DNA of 64,000 bases from Topomyia yanbarensis (Eukaryota > Arthropoda > Insecta > Diptera > Culicidae). The stretch is from the NCBI RefSeq assembly GCF_030247195.1, contig NC_080672.1, positions 376,378,166 through 376,442,165 on the forward strand, written 5' to 3'. How positions within the stretch are numbered: position 1 is the stretch's first letter; every line of letters begins with the position of its first letter. Positions 43,801-56,941 of the stretch are shown here, one piece after another. Below the pieces are notes generated by a model. It was not told where the DNA came from. It worked only from the letters and a program-made list of their open reading frames with translations, and did not search any database. Both the position numbers and the translations under genes were made by a program.

Positions 43801-45579
43801 AGCAATTCAATACTAGCGCATGCCAAATAACTGGTGTATTGGTATGTGTACTTTAAAGGTCTCTTTCCTCTCGATGCCGTTTGTTGACCAAATCATCGGC
43901 CCTCACCGTACGATGGATTGTTGAGCTGTCTGATGTGATGATCTCTCTCTCGCGCAACATAATCAAGCTTTGTTTATGTTGCACATTGGTGTCACAGCGC
44001 GTCGCTTTACTCTCCCGCAACAAAAAGTCATCAAAATACCGATGAGTTGCTGGTGGATTTAAGGACGCGCCTATTGTTTCTCGCGCTCACAAACTTGTGG
44101 AGCTCTTCCACCAAGCACTTTGCTGCCACTACTTTTGGCTTTTGCGGAGTGTTATTCAGCCCGTGTTATGTTTTTTCTCCAATTTATTGGGTCCCAACTC
44201 AGGGCCGCTATCTCCACTTGATGTAAGTAGTCGACTCTTGTGATCCCATGGTTATCTTTACAATCAGGGAGGTCATGCTAGGGTTGACACTATTCTTCAT
44301 GGGGAGTAGTGTTCAGAGCCAGATCGGCGTAAAATTGGGAATGGTTCATCCGAACTAACGAAATGGTGACGAGTTTTGGACGTACCCGGTGACATGCCAA
44401 GGTTTTCACGGGACCGAGGCCGCCGTGTTGTTAGCCCACTCACCACTTCAAGTCGGTGGCATCCTTTCTTACTCAGGGAACCCAAATTTGCCATCCCACT
44501 CGTGATTCGTGTTCTGTCCGTTGACATTGGCCATGGCCAGTATGTCATAATAAGGATATTACTGGTGTCGATCCTGATGTGTCGGTTGGCAGTTGCATTT
44601 ATTTATTATAATAAGGATTTAAGGAAAAATTATGTCACGGCACTCACTATCATGTACCATCCCTCACACGCTCCCTGTTTAAGGGTCTTGAAAGCACATG
44701 TGACCTTATCTCAGTTTATTATTTCCAATTGCGTCTGTCTATTCGAAAATCTGTGACCAAAAGGATATCTTTGAACTCCAAAACAAATTAAACGTTCCGG
44801 GTTCCTGATAACTAGGGTAATGTGCCTGGCCTGGCAGTATAGCCTATTATGATTACCTCTTGGTTTCAATCAGGCCCTCTAAATCCAACTTTTAATTAAA
44901 ATAACAACACCTCCTAAAATATCTACTAATTCGCCTTATTCACAATATGCTATGAGCCGACAATTACTGTCACATATCTCGTTACTCCGCCACAACTACA
45001 TTTAACATTGCAACGTTAAACGCTAAGATAGGCCTAGTATTATAATATACGGTACACATTACCGCCATGTTTTTTTCAATACACCATGAGTTTGAAACCA
45101 TATTGTAATACAATTTCAGATATAGCTAATTAATTTTTTCAAGCTATTCAACTGACTGCTGATTGGCTCGGGACAATGCTATGTTTGATGTGAAACTAGT
45201 CATTACCAGTTGTTAGCCTTCGCATGATTATTTCCTGCGTGTGCAATACTAGGCGCTCTGCTTCTAACGGCTGATGAGGTTCTTTCATGTGCGTGATGTA
45301 TACGTTTGTTTCGATTGGCTGAAAAAAGTAGAATGATTCATTTTTACAAATCATGCATTGGAATCCGTGATCTGGATACCTAGTTAGAATCGACGTAAAT
45401 TGAATATATGGCGTTGGGTTTCAACTATATTCTTTTATGATAAGGTGAAATTTGGCATCCTCCGGAGACGATAGTTCGATCGTTGAGGTGAGAATAGATG
45501 CACAGAATTGAACGTTTATTTTCATTAATGCTGTCTATTTTCAGCATTCAGCATTAATTTCTGCCAAATAATAATTATG
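43801..45579. other. Unassigned, partly GC-richer DNA
   Basis: 43880-44560 is more balanced in composition than its flanks, with CT-rich segments and a 126-codon frame at 44376-44756 that shows no recognisable domain (the overlapping opposite frame is also open). A donor-like GATGTAAGTAG is at 44220. Could be retroelement-derived or a host noncoding exon; no decision possible. Confidence 0.3.
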
Positions 45580-46437
45580 TGGGTCATTCCACGCGAAGTG
45601 ATCAAAAAAAGATGCAAACTTGAAATCGACTTTCACGGATTTGAACCAAATTTGGAGGAATTGTTCATCTAGGGCCAATATATAAAAACCCAAATTTTTG
45701 TGTCCATTGAACCACCCCTCGAGTCATGGGAGCACCCCCCTGTTTTGGCAAATTGCCAAAACCCTTGATTTTCTTTTGATCATATCTCCGGTTCTATTTA
45801 CTCTAGAATCAAACCGCAAGTTGGCTTTCGAAGAAAATTGTTCAAGAGGTCTAGAAAAAATATTATGTTTTGCCGGCAGTGCTGCCAACTATGGAATTTT
45901 TTCAGTTAAATATTAAAAGTTAATTTTTCTCTCAATACATATATTTTAATTTTGAAAATTTTAATGCCATCGCGTTCCTCAGACATTTTTACGTAAAAAA
46001 CACTTATCATCCCAATATAATATGAGCGCATCCTGAGATATACCGTTTTGAAGGGAAAAACTCCCACTTCAACGTAGTTTTTCATCATTTCATCAGAGAA
46101 AAATTAACTTTTATTATTTAACTGAAAAAAATCGCATAGTTGGCAGCACTGCTGGCAAAACATAATATTTTTTCAAGACTTCTTGAACAATTTTCTTCAA
46201 AAGCCAACTTACGGTTTGATTCTAGAGTAAATAGAACCGGAGATATGATCAAAAGAAAATCAAGGGTTTTGGCAATTTGTCAAAACGGGGGGTGCTCTCA
46301 TGACCGAGGGGTGGTTCAATTGTCACAAAAATTTGGGTTTTTAGATACTGGCCCTAGATGAACAATTCCTCCAAATTTGGTTCAAATCCGTGAAGGTCGA
46401 TTACACGTGCCTTGATCACTTCGCATGGAATGACCCA
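45580..46437. mobile_element. Large foldback element, about 350-bp arms
   Basis: The ends are TGGGTCATTCCACGCGAAGTG and its near-complement CACTTCGCATGGAATGACCCA. Arms run 45580-45937 and 46094-46437 and match nearly base for base by eye (e.g. CATATCTCCGGTTCTATTTA, GCAGTGCTGCCAACTAT), with a ~156-bp spacer. Transcribed across, it would form a long double-stranded hairpin. GGGTCATTCC-ended elements are widespread in insects. A single decayed end lies at 11835-11925. No coding. Confidence 0.85.
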
Positions 46438-46559
46438 GTTGTTTGATACTTTCTCAGAATGGTTGTAGATAATATAGCTTCATTTAGAATTTGTCCAAAA
46501 CATAGTATGGCGGAACCGAAAAGAATGGTAACCCTATAAAAAATATTTTTGTTCAATTT

Positions 46560-47640
46560 ATTTATTTCCTGGGTTTTACTCGTCTTATTTATTTTATTCA
46601 TTTTGAATATTCGACTGATTTTAAATATATGATCTTTGCATTTTAATAATTTATTTCAGTCATTAATTTTACTCATTTAATCTAAAATATTAATTTGACG
46701 CAATTTTATTTATTCTATTATTTTTATCATGTGTATAAGCTTGCTGTTTGCTCATAGATGGTACATTATTGTGTGCTTTCTATATAAAACATACGTTTTT
46801 TAACAAAAAACAGCGGATTTTAGCTTATATCTTTTTTGCCATCGTTTATTTTTCATTTTGGTCGTTTAATTTATTTTGTCTTGCTTGTTTTCGTTTTTTA
46901 GTCATCCTATCAATTCTCTCCGTCTTGTTTATTTAATTCGTTTGTTTTATTTATTCGTTTGATCGATTTCAATTATTTTTACCTTTTAATCATTGATTTT
47001 GTCCATTTGATTCATTCGATTAATTTGATTAATTTGATTCATTTGATTAATTTGATTAAATTGATTAATTTGATTAATTTGATTCAATTGATTCATTTGA
47101 TTCAGTTGATTCATTTGATTCATTTGATTCATTTGATTCATTTGATTCATTTGATTCATTTGATTCATTTGATTCATTTGATTCATTTGATTCATTTGAT
47201 TCATTTGATTCATTTGATTCATTTGATTCATTTGATTCATTTGATTCATTTGATTCATTTGATTCATTTGATTCATTCGATTCATTTGATTCATTTGATT
47301 CATTTGATTCATTTGATTCATTTGATTCATTTGATTCATTTGATTCATTTGATTCATTTGATTCATTTGATTCATTTGATTCATTTGATTCATTTGATTC
47401 ATTTGATTCATTTGGTTCATTTTATTTATTTTATTAATTTTATTTATTTTATTCGTTTTATACATTTTATTCATTTTATTCAGTTTTATAATTTATGCTT
47501 TTTATTCATTTCATGTTCAGTGATTCCTTATTTGGCCTTATTTGATTGATTTATGTAATTTAAATTATTTATGTCATATATATCATTCTGCTCATTTCAT
47601 GATTTTTTACCTTTTTTGCTTTATTTTTTCAGTTTCATTC
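46560..47640. repeat. TTTAT/TTCAT-rich low-complexity block
   Basis: TTTATTTATTTTATTCATTTT-like sequence surrounds the 9-bp minisatellite on both sides and probably represents decayed margins of the same expansion. Confidence 0.6.
47003..47418 (+). repeat. 9-bp minisatellite (TTCATTTGA)n
   Basis: About 46 repeats of TTCATTTGA. The left third has variants (TTAATTTGA, TTAAATTGA, TTCAATTGA, TTCAGTTGA) and the right two thirds are nearly homogeneous with one TTCATTCGA. Because 9 is a multiple of 3, the array is open in several frames (His-Leu-Ile repeats on plus, Asn-Gln-Met on minus). These are not genes. Confidence 0.95.
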
Positions 47641-48921
47641 ATGTTTTTAATGCAGGTGAAAAGTTAAAATTTCTGCTAAATTTCAATTCTCGACCACCTT
47701 ATAAGTCGCATGGTTGTTAGCTAGACACTTTTGTCAAAAATAGCACTAAAACAGCTGACGGGTAGATCAGAAATTCCAGTTTTCTGACAAGACGAGCGAA
47801 ATCGACAACTTGTTCTCGAATAGCGAACAAACGCAATGTGCTATACTCAGTTTGTTCTAAAAGATAAAATTAGGAATCATCCAACAATGAAACTCTTGAG
47901 ATCCTAGAGATCATATATGTGTATGGCACAATTGCACAGCTATGTGCAACAAAATTGGTTTTTACTCGGATTCCTCTGGCTGCCTCCCCCAGTCCTTCCC
48001 TGGAACCACCCATGTTGGTATCTACGAATCAACAACTCAATCTTCAACATGATTCATGAATACCATCCATTCAAACCCCCTGTTGGTTAGAAAATTTCCT
48101 CCCTGCACGAACGAAAATTCATTACTCAAACAAACGCTTTGTAGAGATGCACAAGCACGACAAAATATCACCAGCCGATGGTAAGCCAAGTTCTGCTGCA
48201 TAGAAGCTTCAACTTCCGATAGATAATAATGGATCAAACGAGTTCAGTCGACCAAGTGGGTATCAAAAGGAGGACGCTTTGTCGCAGTATGAAAAGAAAG
48301 TATGTGTATAGTAAATATTTTCAGAAAAAAAGCTGCTGCAAAATTCCATCACGTATTCGAAAAGGCACTTACAAAATGTGCACCATCGGGAGTGGGAGAG
48401 ATCATGTTGCTGTAACGGTACACAGCGGGAATGTTAGAGATGGAATTACGGTCTTTTTCATTTGATGTTGAAAAGGACACCGCCGCCAACAGTGAATTGA
48501 CTAGAGTACCGTTCAGTATTTACTAAACCTCAAACGGGATACGATAAGAATAAGCTATGCTTAGTATAAACAGAATAATTCATATCTACACAACAATCAG
48601 TGTGTTTAGGTTCTAGTTCAGAGCGGCATTTTCCCGTCGTTATCTTTCAAATAACTTTAACCCGTTCTAGAAAGGGGCACAAAACTAGGTTAAATTCAAA
48701 TTGAACGCATCTGTTGGTTTCAAACGAATTGCACTAAATCTCGACAGCGGTCCTAGGAACTCGGAATAGAAGATTTGCACTGCAGTAATACCCCCGTCCA
48801 AGTGTATATAATCTACTCCCACAAATGGTGTCTGTTGATAACACAATGTTCCGATTTGTTTTCCAAATATATTTGCATATGCAACTATTAAAATTTAACG
48901 AGCTTCCAAACTTTTCGTTTG
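47641..48921. other. No recognisable gene
   Basis: Unique sequence with short frames only. Confidence 0.4.
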
Positions 48922-48923
48922 TA

Positions 48924-49085
48924 GGGTAGATGATCCCTTATTAACTTCTATAGTAAGGGTATCACACTGTTTCGTCGATTACTTAGCCTACGATGAACGG
49001 AATGCAAGATATTGTACATAGCTTTAACTTATTTGTTTCAAATAACTAAGTAGAGGGACTGAAATGAATTAGGGCTCGTCTACCC
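48924..49085. mobile_element. TA MITE (GGGTA...TACCC), copy 2, 162 bp
   Basis: Ends GGGTAGATGATCCCTTATT and AATTAGGGCTCGTCTACCC. TA at 48922-48923 and 49086-49087. The interior TATCACACTGTTTCGTCGATT is the complement of copy 1 wording, so it is a shorter, reversed relative of 40509-40831. Confidence 0.78.
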
Positions 49086-49087
49086 TA

Positions 49088-50309
<1,222 letters not shown>

Positions 50310-51594
50310 GTTTTTCAATACTCAATTTTTTAGATATTTATCCTTTTATTTATTTATATTATAAATTATTTATTATCAACATCAACATGTAATAATTATT
50401 GATCTATTTATTTACTTATTGGTTCGTTCATTTGTTTATTTATTTAGTAAGCTATTCAATTATTTCGTGGTATTGATCATTGAGTAACTTATTTATGAGG
50501 AAGTGAGCCAGTTCGGACTCTCAGTTGTTTCTTAGCTATGGTAGAACCATCAAAAGCGTATATATCATTTTCATGGCGGACGTGTAGCTTTGTTATGACT
50601 CACAAAATTTGACGTTTCTTAGTTTTCGTGTTTGTTCGCTGTTTAGGAAAATGTATATGTCATATTTCTCTATTTTTGTTGGCAGCAAAATTAATTAAAT
50701 CAATTGCATTATCGTGTTTATAGATCTGCTGCATCATCTAATTTACAAATTGGTCAGCAAACTTCGATTTTTTTCCTTATTGCTGAAACTTTGCCACTTC
50801 GACTTTTCCACTATTCAGGTATATTTATAATAAAGTTTTACATATGGAGGAGACATTTTCATATGACAGTTTGAAAATTAGGTAAAATACAAATATTAAA
50901 TAAAAACGGATGGTTCGAATTGGATCAGAGGGGTTGGGGTAGATCGGACCGTGGATGGACTTTTGCGCGAAGCGCTTATACATAATATGGTAAAAAAAAT
51001 TATGCTAGGAAAATTATGCGTAATTGCTCAGGCTTTTAGGAAAAAAAAATGGTTGGTTGAAACGTTTCAGTTCTAGCTCTTATACCCTTACTAGGTCAAA
51101 ATTGCCGTAGTCCCCCTATTTGTTTATATATTTAATAAACTAATCATTTATTTAATTAATATTAATGTGTGTGTTTGTTGATCGATTTATTGGTTTTAGA
51201 TAGTTAGATATTCGACTACACTAAATTGTTGGTTGTTGTGACGTTTTCGGTAATTAAATAGTAAAAATAACCTATTTAAAAAAACTGAGAATAGACATGC
51301 CGTTCTAAGAAGTCCATTATTTCGGTTCCATTTTATTCCACATTTTGTTACATATTTCTAAGCAATTTCGACGATACGTGTGCTACGGCACTTTACACTT
51401 TAGTCAATAAAGTAAATTTGTCACGTAAGCCACACCCATATTTGATTCGTTGCTGATCGATTTTTATCCCGTTTGGTATGCTCTTTTTTCGATCCCTTCA
51501 AAGGTACTAAGAGATGTAGATGTCTTGTTTTGTTTCAAGTGATTATTTCTCTGTATTGCCACACCATTTACAACTAGTTGTTTGAATGGGGTGC
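50310..51594. other. No gene; TTTATT-rich then unique
   Basis: 50330-50460 is TTTATT-rich. GGGGTTGGGGTAGATCGGACC near 50930 recalls MITE ends seen elsewhere, but no partner end was found. Confidence 0.35.
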
Positions 51595-51599
51595 GCGAC

Positions 51600-51745
51600 G
51601 TTCGGCATAAATACGTTAGGCATAAGTACGTTAGGCATACATACGTTAGGCATAAGTACGTTTGGCATAATGGACGTTAGGCATAATGGACGATTGACAT
51701 AATGGACGGTTGGCATAATGGACGTTAGGCATAATGGACGATAGG
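51600..51745 (+). repeat. About 16-bp tandem repeat (CGTTAGGCATAATGGA)
   Basis: Roughly nine units: first four with CATAAGTA/CATAAATA endings (CGTTAGGCATAAGTA), then five ending CATAATGGA. Variants GTTTGGCATAA and ATTGACATAA occur. No spacers, so not CRISPR-like. Confidence 0.85.
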
Positions 51746-52257
51746 TTTAATTCACAAAAATATAAAAGTAATCGCAAGCATTTATTTATTGTAGATATTT
51801 CAACCTTACCCCCGTTTTCGGGTTAGAAAAAACTACGCCTTGCTATACCATACCCTCGTATGACTTTAACGAGAGACCATGATATAAAAAATACAATGCG
51901 AGATATTTATCCCTTACAAGTGCAATTTTTTTTCTATTTCTTTCCTCATTTAAGTCAACAGTTTTGGCTCAAGCATATTTCAAGTCTATTGGATGTATTA
52001 CCAATATAACTGTAATCAAGTATTTAAAAATATGTCAAAATAATCAAAAATTAAGTTTTGGAGCTATGAAAACTTGCAGTATTATGGATAGCATCCGCAT
52101 TAGACTAAGGTTGTTACGTTAGTGACGATACCTCTTTTTCGTCACAGTACACGAAAAAACTCTCTCGTATCAGACAGTTTCCGTAGTTCTACCTTTGATG
52201 ACCTCAAGAATATATTCTTTGAACTGTATCCCAGATTATACACTGTATCCCAGATTA

Positions 52258-54005
52258 CGACATTATTTTTCGCGAACGAAACGAAATGTTTCGTGTATTT
52301 TAATAAATGTTTATGTATATGATGAACGATTTCGTTGGTCGCACGATTTTGTTTCGTTCATCTTAGGAAAGTTTTCGTATTCATTAGCATATTATTTTTT
52401 CAATCGCTATTTTAGGATCGATGTTTGACAACAACGATTTTTTCAACTAACTAAAAGGATCGATCTGGTAAAATCGATTTTAATTCAACCTGCTCCCTTC
52501 TATTGACGACTAAAAAGATTGTGGTGTGAAGTAATGGCCGCTTGATGAACGAAAGTTTTCGTAAATTTAACATATTTAGTGTAAATTACATGAAGGTTAT
52601 TGTTGAAAACGGCATTAATTTTCGGGAATGAAACGAAATGTTTCGTTTATTTTAATAAACAGTTGTGTAAATTACAAACGATTTCGTTGGTCGCACGAAT
52701 TCATTTTGTACATCTTAGAAAAGTTTTCGTATTATTAGCCTCTTATTGTTTTCAGTCGATCATTTGGGATCGATGTTTAACAACATCGATTTTGTTTTAT
52801 TTAAAAAAATCGATGTGGCCAAATCGATTTTACTGTGGTACGAAGAAATGGCCGCTTGATGAACGAAAATTTTCGTGAATTTTACTTATTTAGGTTACAT
52901 TGCACGAATGTAATCGTTGATAACGACGTTATTTTTCGTGAACGAAACGAAATGTTTCGTGTATTTTAATAAACGTTTATGTATATTACAAACGATTTCG
53001 ATGTTTTAGGATGAATGTTTGACAGCACCGATTTTTTATTAATTAAAAAGATCGATCTGGCAAATTCGGTTCTATTTCAACCTGCTCATCATTATTGAGC
53101 ACTAGAAAGATTGTGGTGTGAAGAAATGGACGCTCGATGAACAAAAGTTTTAGTAACAAAAGTTTTAGTAACTTTTACTTATTTAGTGTACATGGCACGA
53201 ATGTTATCGTTGATAACGACATTATTGACAACACCGATTTGTTTAGTTAAAAAAATAGATCTGGCAAAATCGATTTTATTGTGATATAAAGAAATGGTCG
53301 CTTGATGAACGAAAACTTCGTGAATTTTACTTATTTAGTGTGCATTGCACGAATGTTGTCGCTGAAAACGACATTAATTTTCGTGAATGAAACGAAATGT
53401 TTTGTTTATTTTAATAAACGTCTATGTATATTACGAACAATCTCGTTGGTCGCCCGAATTCATTTCGTTCATCTAAGAGAAGTTTTCGTATTCTTTTGAC
53501 ATTGCTCCGGCAGAGAAAAACTCAAAATTATTTATACAAAACCATCGAGCAGTTTGCGATGGCTCAACTGAATCCGTACTGCTCCAGATTATGGATCAAC
53601 TAGAAGCGGAAGAGGTTTAGAAAATCTCCCTGAAACCGGCCGACACGGATACGGCTACTAAATAGTCAGACCGAGATGATCACGACATCATCAACAGTTA
53701 TATGACGTATAGCAACAATGACTTCATATTGAAGCTCTGTTGACGTTGACGATTCGACGAATGGTGCTCGTAAATATTATAAAGATATTCGCTTATAGCA
53801 GCGAACAATTCGTTTGCCGAACGAAGCTGTTTCGTAATAAGCCTACGAAAGTCGTTTCGTGGTTTTCACGAAAAACTCGTAATAAAAAAAAGTGTTTCAA
53901 TAGAACTACGAACGATTCATTATATGTTCGAAAAATTCGTATATTTTATGAAAATTATCTGTACGAAACTAATACATAGCGATTTATGAATATATTCTTT
54001 CAGTG
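52258..54005 (-). mobile_element. ACGAA-rich nonautonomous element, copy 2 (reversed)
   Basis: Reverse complement of the 6441-8219 element. Its right end ATGAATATATTCTTTCAGTG (54005) is the complement of the left end of copy 1, including the GCCGGCAGAG-type unique piece, GATATTGCTCCGG counterpart and ACGAA-rich third. Tandem units are marked by AATGGCCGCTTGATGAACGA near 52533, 52846, 53124 and 53291. The opposite terminus is missing at ~52258, so this copy is truncated. On the plus strand the units again stay open for 65-92 codons. Confidence 0.75.
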
Positions 54006-54336
54006 CATCTTGTACACCAGGGGGACAACTGTGTTTTGTTCTATTTTGGTATTAGTCTTTTAGCCATTGAGTAATTACGTAATGTAACATATCACCCTGT
54101 CCCATAATTAAAAATTAATGAATAAAAAAAAATATAAATTTGTATTTGATTTTGTTTGATAGGAGTTAGGTCTAGAATTGTTTAATTAAGTTAACTGCCA
54201 ATTCAAAACACTACCGCTACCGAACCGTCCGAGTACCGGAAAACACACAACGCTCACAAAGATCGCAGTTGATCATATTGGGGCTCGAGATCAAGCTCTT
54301 TGGCATAAGCTTTCAAGCCACAATACAAAAAACTTG

Positions 54337-54670
54337 TATTAATCCACCTAGCGGTGCAATTGTGCCTTTCTCATTCATAAACACGAGAATTTTTTAGGTG
54401 CTTATAATTATAAAAAGCTTTCAAATGTATACATTACAATTTTATTATACATGACTTCACAACTACATACAAAAAAAGAAATCATTTTTCGAGTTCTAAA
54501 ATTTTGTAAAGGAAAATAATATTGAATTGAAAAAAGGTGCGAAATCGAAGTCCCAAAAGTCGATTTCTACAAAAAAAAAAATCGAGATAACATAAAATCT
54601 CGACGTTTCATGCATTTTAAAGATGTTTGGCATCATAAATATGAATTCGATTTCTGAAATTTCATGGGGT
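54337..54670 (+). repeat. ATCCACCTAGTGGTG repeat family, partial copy
   Basis: ATTAATCCACCTAGCGGTG..GTGCCTTTCTCATTC opens it. AAATCTCGACGTTTCATGCA, TTTAAAGATGTTTGGCATC and GAATTCGATTTCTGAAATTTC follow, as in 12597-13060. The 3' half of the family is absent. Confidence 0.65.
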
Positions 54671-54729
54671 CCCCCCTTTGAAAAAAAATTTGAGTTTCGG
54701 CTTATATGCACGGAAAACCCCGCAATCAC

Positions 54730-54900
54730 AAAAAACGAATATTGCAGTTTTTGATTTTTGACTTGACTGTTTCAACTAAAAATTGCTAATTCAACTAAAT
54801 TTGTTGATTATTTTCGAATCACTAATTGTTGAAAAAAATTGTTGTTTTTGGAAGCTGTCAGTTTTCTGAAAATACAGACAGCGAAAGGGAAAACAAAAAC
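54730..54900. repeat. TTTCAACTAAA-type repeat fragment
   Basis: TGTTTCAACTAAAAATTGC, TTCAACTAAATTTGTTG and GGAAGCTGTCAG resemble, partly inverted, wording at 63160-63440 (TCAACTAGATGGTTTAGTTG, CTGACAGCATCG). Probably two pieces of one MITE family; ends not defined. Confidence 0.35.
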
Positions 54901-56050
54901 TAGAAATCAAATTCAACAATGTCTTTAGTTAAAAAAGCCGTTCTGTTTGCAATGATGGTTTCGAAATTAAGAATAAAAAATCAATTGTATAACCATAGAT
55001 TGTTTCCAAACTTTGAATTAGTAATCTTAGTGAAGTATATGTGTTTTCGTGAAATAAGGATAATGGTTTATATCATGCGACTGATACTCGAATGCTCATA
55101 AACTTTCTGGAAATCTAACGAAACGACAGTATGCAGTTTGTAAAAATATCAATGATGAAATATTGTACCAAACATTGCTTTCGGTAAGTTAATTGTAATG
55201 TGTTTATTATGTTCCGTACAGCGCTTTACACGATACGATAAGAAGTTACTTTAGTAGCATTGTGAGTAATTCACATTTCTCAATAAACTATAAATATTAT
55301 AAGTTCTTGTGGATTGACATTTCGACTAAAGTATTTGGCCTATTATTTCTCAAAGATTCACTATTTCAACATAAGATTCCTTACCAACTTTTCAGACGAC
55401 AGAGCTTTTGCATATTTGGAGTGAATTTTTGTCGAAAAAAATTCATTTATATGCTGATTCTTAGTGCATTTCAAAATAACAATTTACGCTAGAAAGCAAC
55501 ATAGTAGTTGATAACTTTTAGGCAAACCTTAGTCTCGTTAGCTGTGTTGAATTAAAGGAAACCCGTTGGGCATGCAGGCAAACGAGTGACAACGATCGAG
55601 TAACCTGGAATATCAAGGTACGAATTTGTAGTCTGTTCAACCACTATACTGCCGTTTCCCCCCTAATGGCCCTTGGAAGTAGTAAACCCCATAGGTTATG
55701 AGACAACCATAGCAAACCGCAATATTATATTAGCAGTATAGCCAGAACAGGCTAGTTAAAACCCACAATAGTCGCAAGGAGATTCCTCGATACAAACTCA
55801 ACATTACTTCCTCTATAGAAAAAATGAAACTAACCAAGCCTATTAGTAGCAACTTATTTTTGATTGATAACTACATGTTAAATCGATATATGCTCACAAC
55901 AATGTGAACACATTTGTGTTCGCGAAGTCCATGTTTAATTATTTGAGCTGCAAGCTACTACTATGTTTTGTTATCATACTTATGTTATGATTGGCCGGGG
56001 TCAGAGATAATAGAGCATGAGCAGAGAAAAAAACATGGCTTATGGTATCC
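54901..56050. other. No recognisable gene
   Basis: AT-rich unique sequence with short frames only. Confidence 0.4.
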
Positions 56051-56118
56051 ACCCTCGCTTAATTTTTAAGCCTGGTTTACCAGTACTTTAAAGCCTGGCT
56101 TAAATGTTAAACGAGGGT
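56051..56118. repeat. 68-bp hairpin with 25-bp arms
   Basis: ACCCTCGCTTAATTTTTAAG on the left pairs with CTTAAATGTTAAACGAGGGT on the right, loop about 18 bp. Two to three mismatches. No flanking duplication seen. Confidence 0.65.
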
Positions 56119-56941
56119 AAAGCAGTCGGCCCTTGGAGGAGAAAAACCAGATATCATGGATTTTCCACTAATTTTCAGAACATCAATACCTGCAGTTGAC
56201 CGGGGAATATCCTGCGAAGCCAGGACGTTCGGTCATCTTAATATTGACAATATACATATTGGCAAAGATAAGATAGGGACAATCATGTAAACATTACACC
56301 AGGGCAGTGTCACAAAACCTTCACTAGTCTTATTAGATCACACCTTCCGATGAACCTGGGCAATTTCATTGAATAAACCAGGTGTATTCTCAATATATGA
56401 ATTACCTATACCCCAAACGATTATCATGTCCCACTCGTATCATGTAGATGGCTTGTAATAACCAGATGCACTTAACCTTGCGGGGCACGATAGAAATTAT
56501 CAATACAGGTCAATAATACTATACTTAAATTCGGCATCAGCAGACAATAATATTGTAATTCTTGCGAAACTATGAACGATTTTGTTTGTTTTTTTTTAAA
56601 AAATTCCTATGGAGTTATAAAAGAAATAATAATATTGACAGTTTTGTTTTTTTTCTCGATGTTGGTACGAGAGGAATGACCAGTTGCGATGCTATAAATT
56701 ACAACACGATAATATGAATACCTCTAAAAATTAGAGCACTTTAGTTAGAGTGTGGCCAAGAGGCCATGACGTATCCAAACGATCATGAAATTTGACGTAT
56801 TCACAATGGAAATACGTCAGATTTCTGCTCGTTTGGATAGGTCAAATGCGCCGCACTCTAACTAGAGTGCTCTAATTTTTAGAGGTATTCATATTATCGT
56901 GTTGTAATTGATTAGCATCGCAACTGGTCATTTCTGTCGTA

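Noticed and set aside
44376..44756. 126-codon frame as a gene
   Set aside because: No recognisable domain; the overlapping opposite strand is also open; no supporting context.
46959..47549. Long frames of His-Leu-Ile (plus) and Asn-Gln-Met (minus) repeats
   Set aside because: They are translations of the 9-bp minisatellite, open on both strands because the unit length is a multiple of three.
50929..51119. TA MITE with GGGGTAGATCGG ends
   Set aside because: The proposed right end pairs over too few bases and no duplication is evident.
51600..51745. CRISPR-like direct repeats
   Set aside because: Units are contiguous with no unique spacers and the genome is eukaryotic.
51785..51890. Third SINE copy
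   Set aside because: TTTCAACCTTACCCCCG and GGGTTAGAAAAA recall the SINE 3' part, but no A/B boxes or TSD follow, so the match is too short.
54496..54729. 77-codon minus-strand frame
   Set aside because: It lies inside the interspersed ATCCACCTAGTGGTG repeat and reflects its AT-rich composition.
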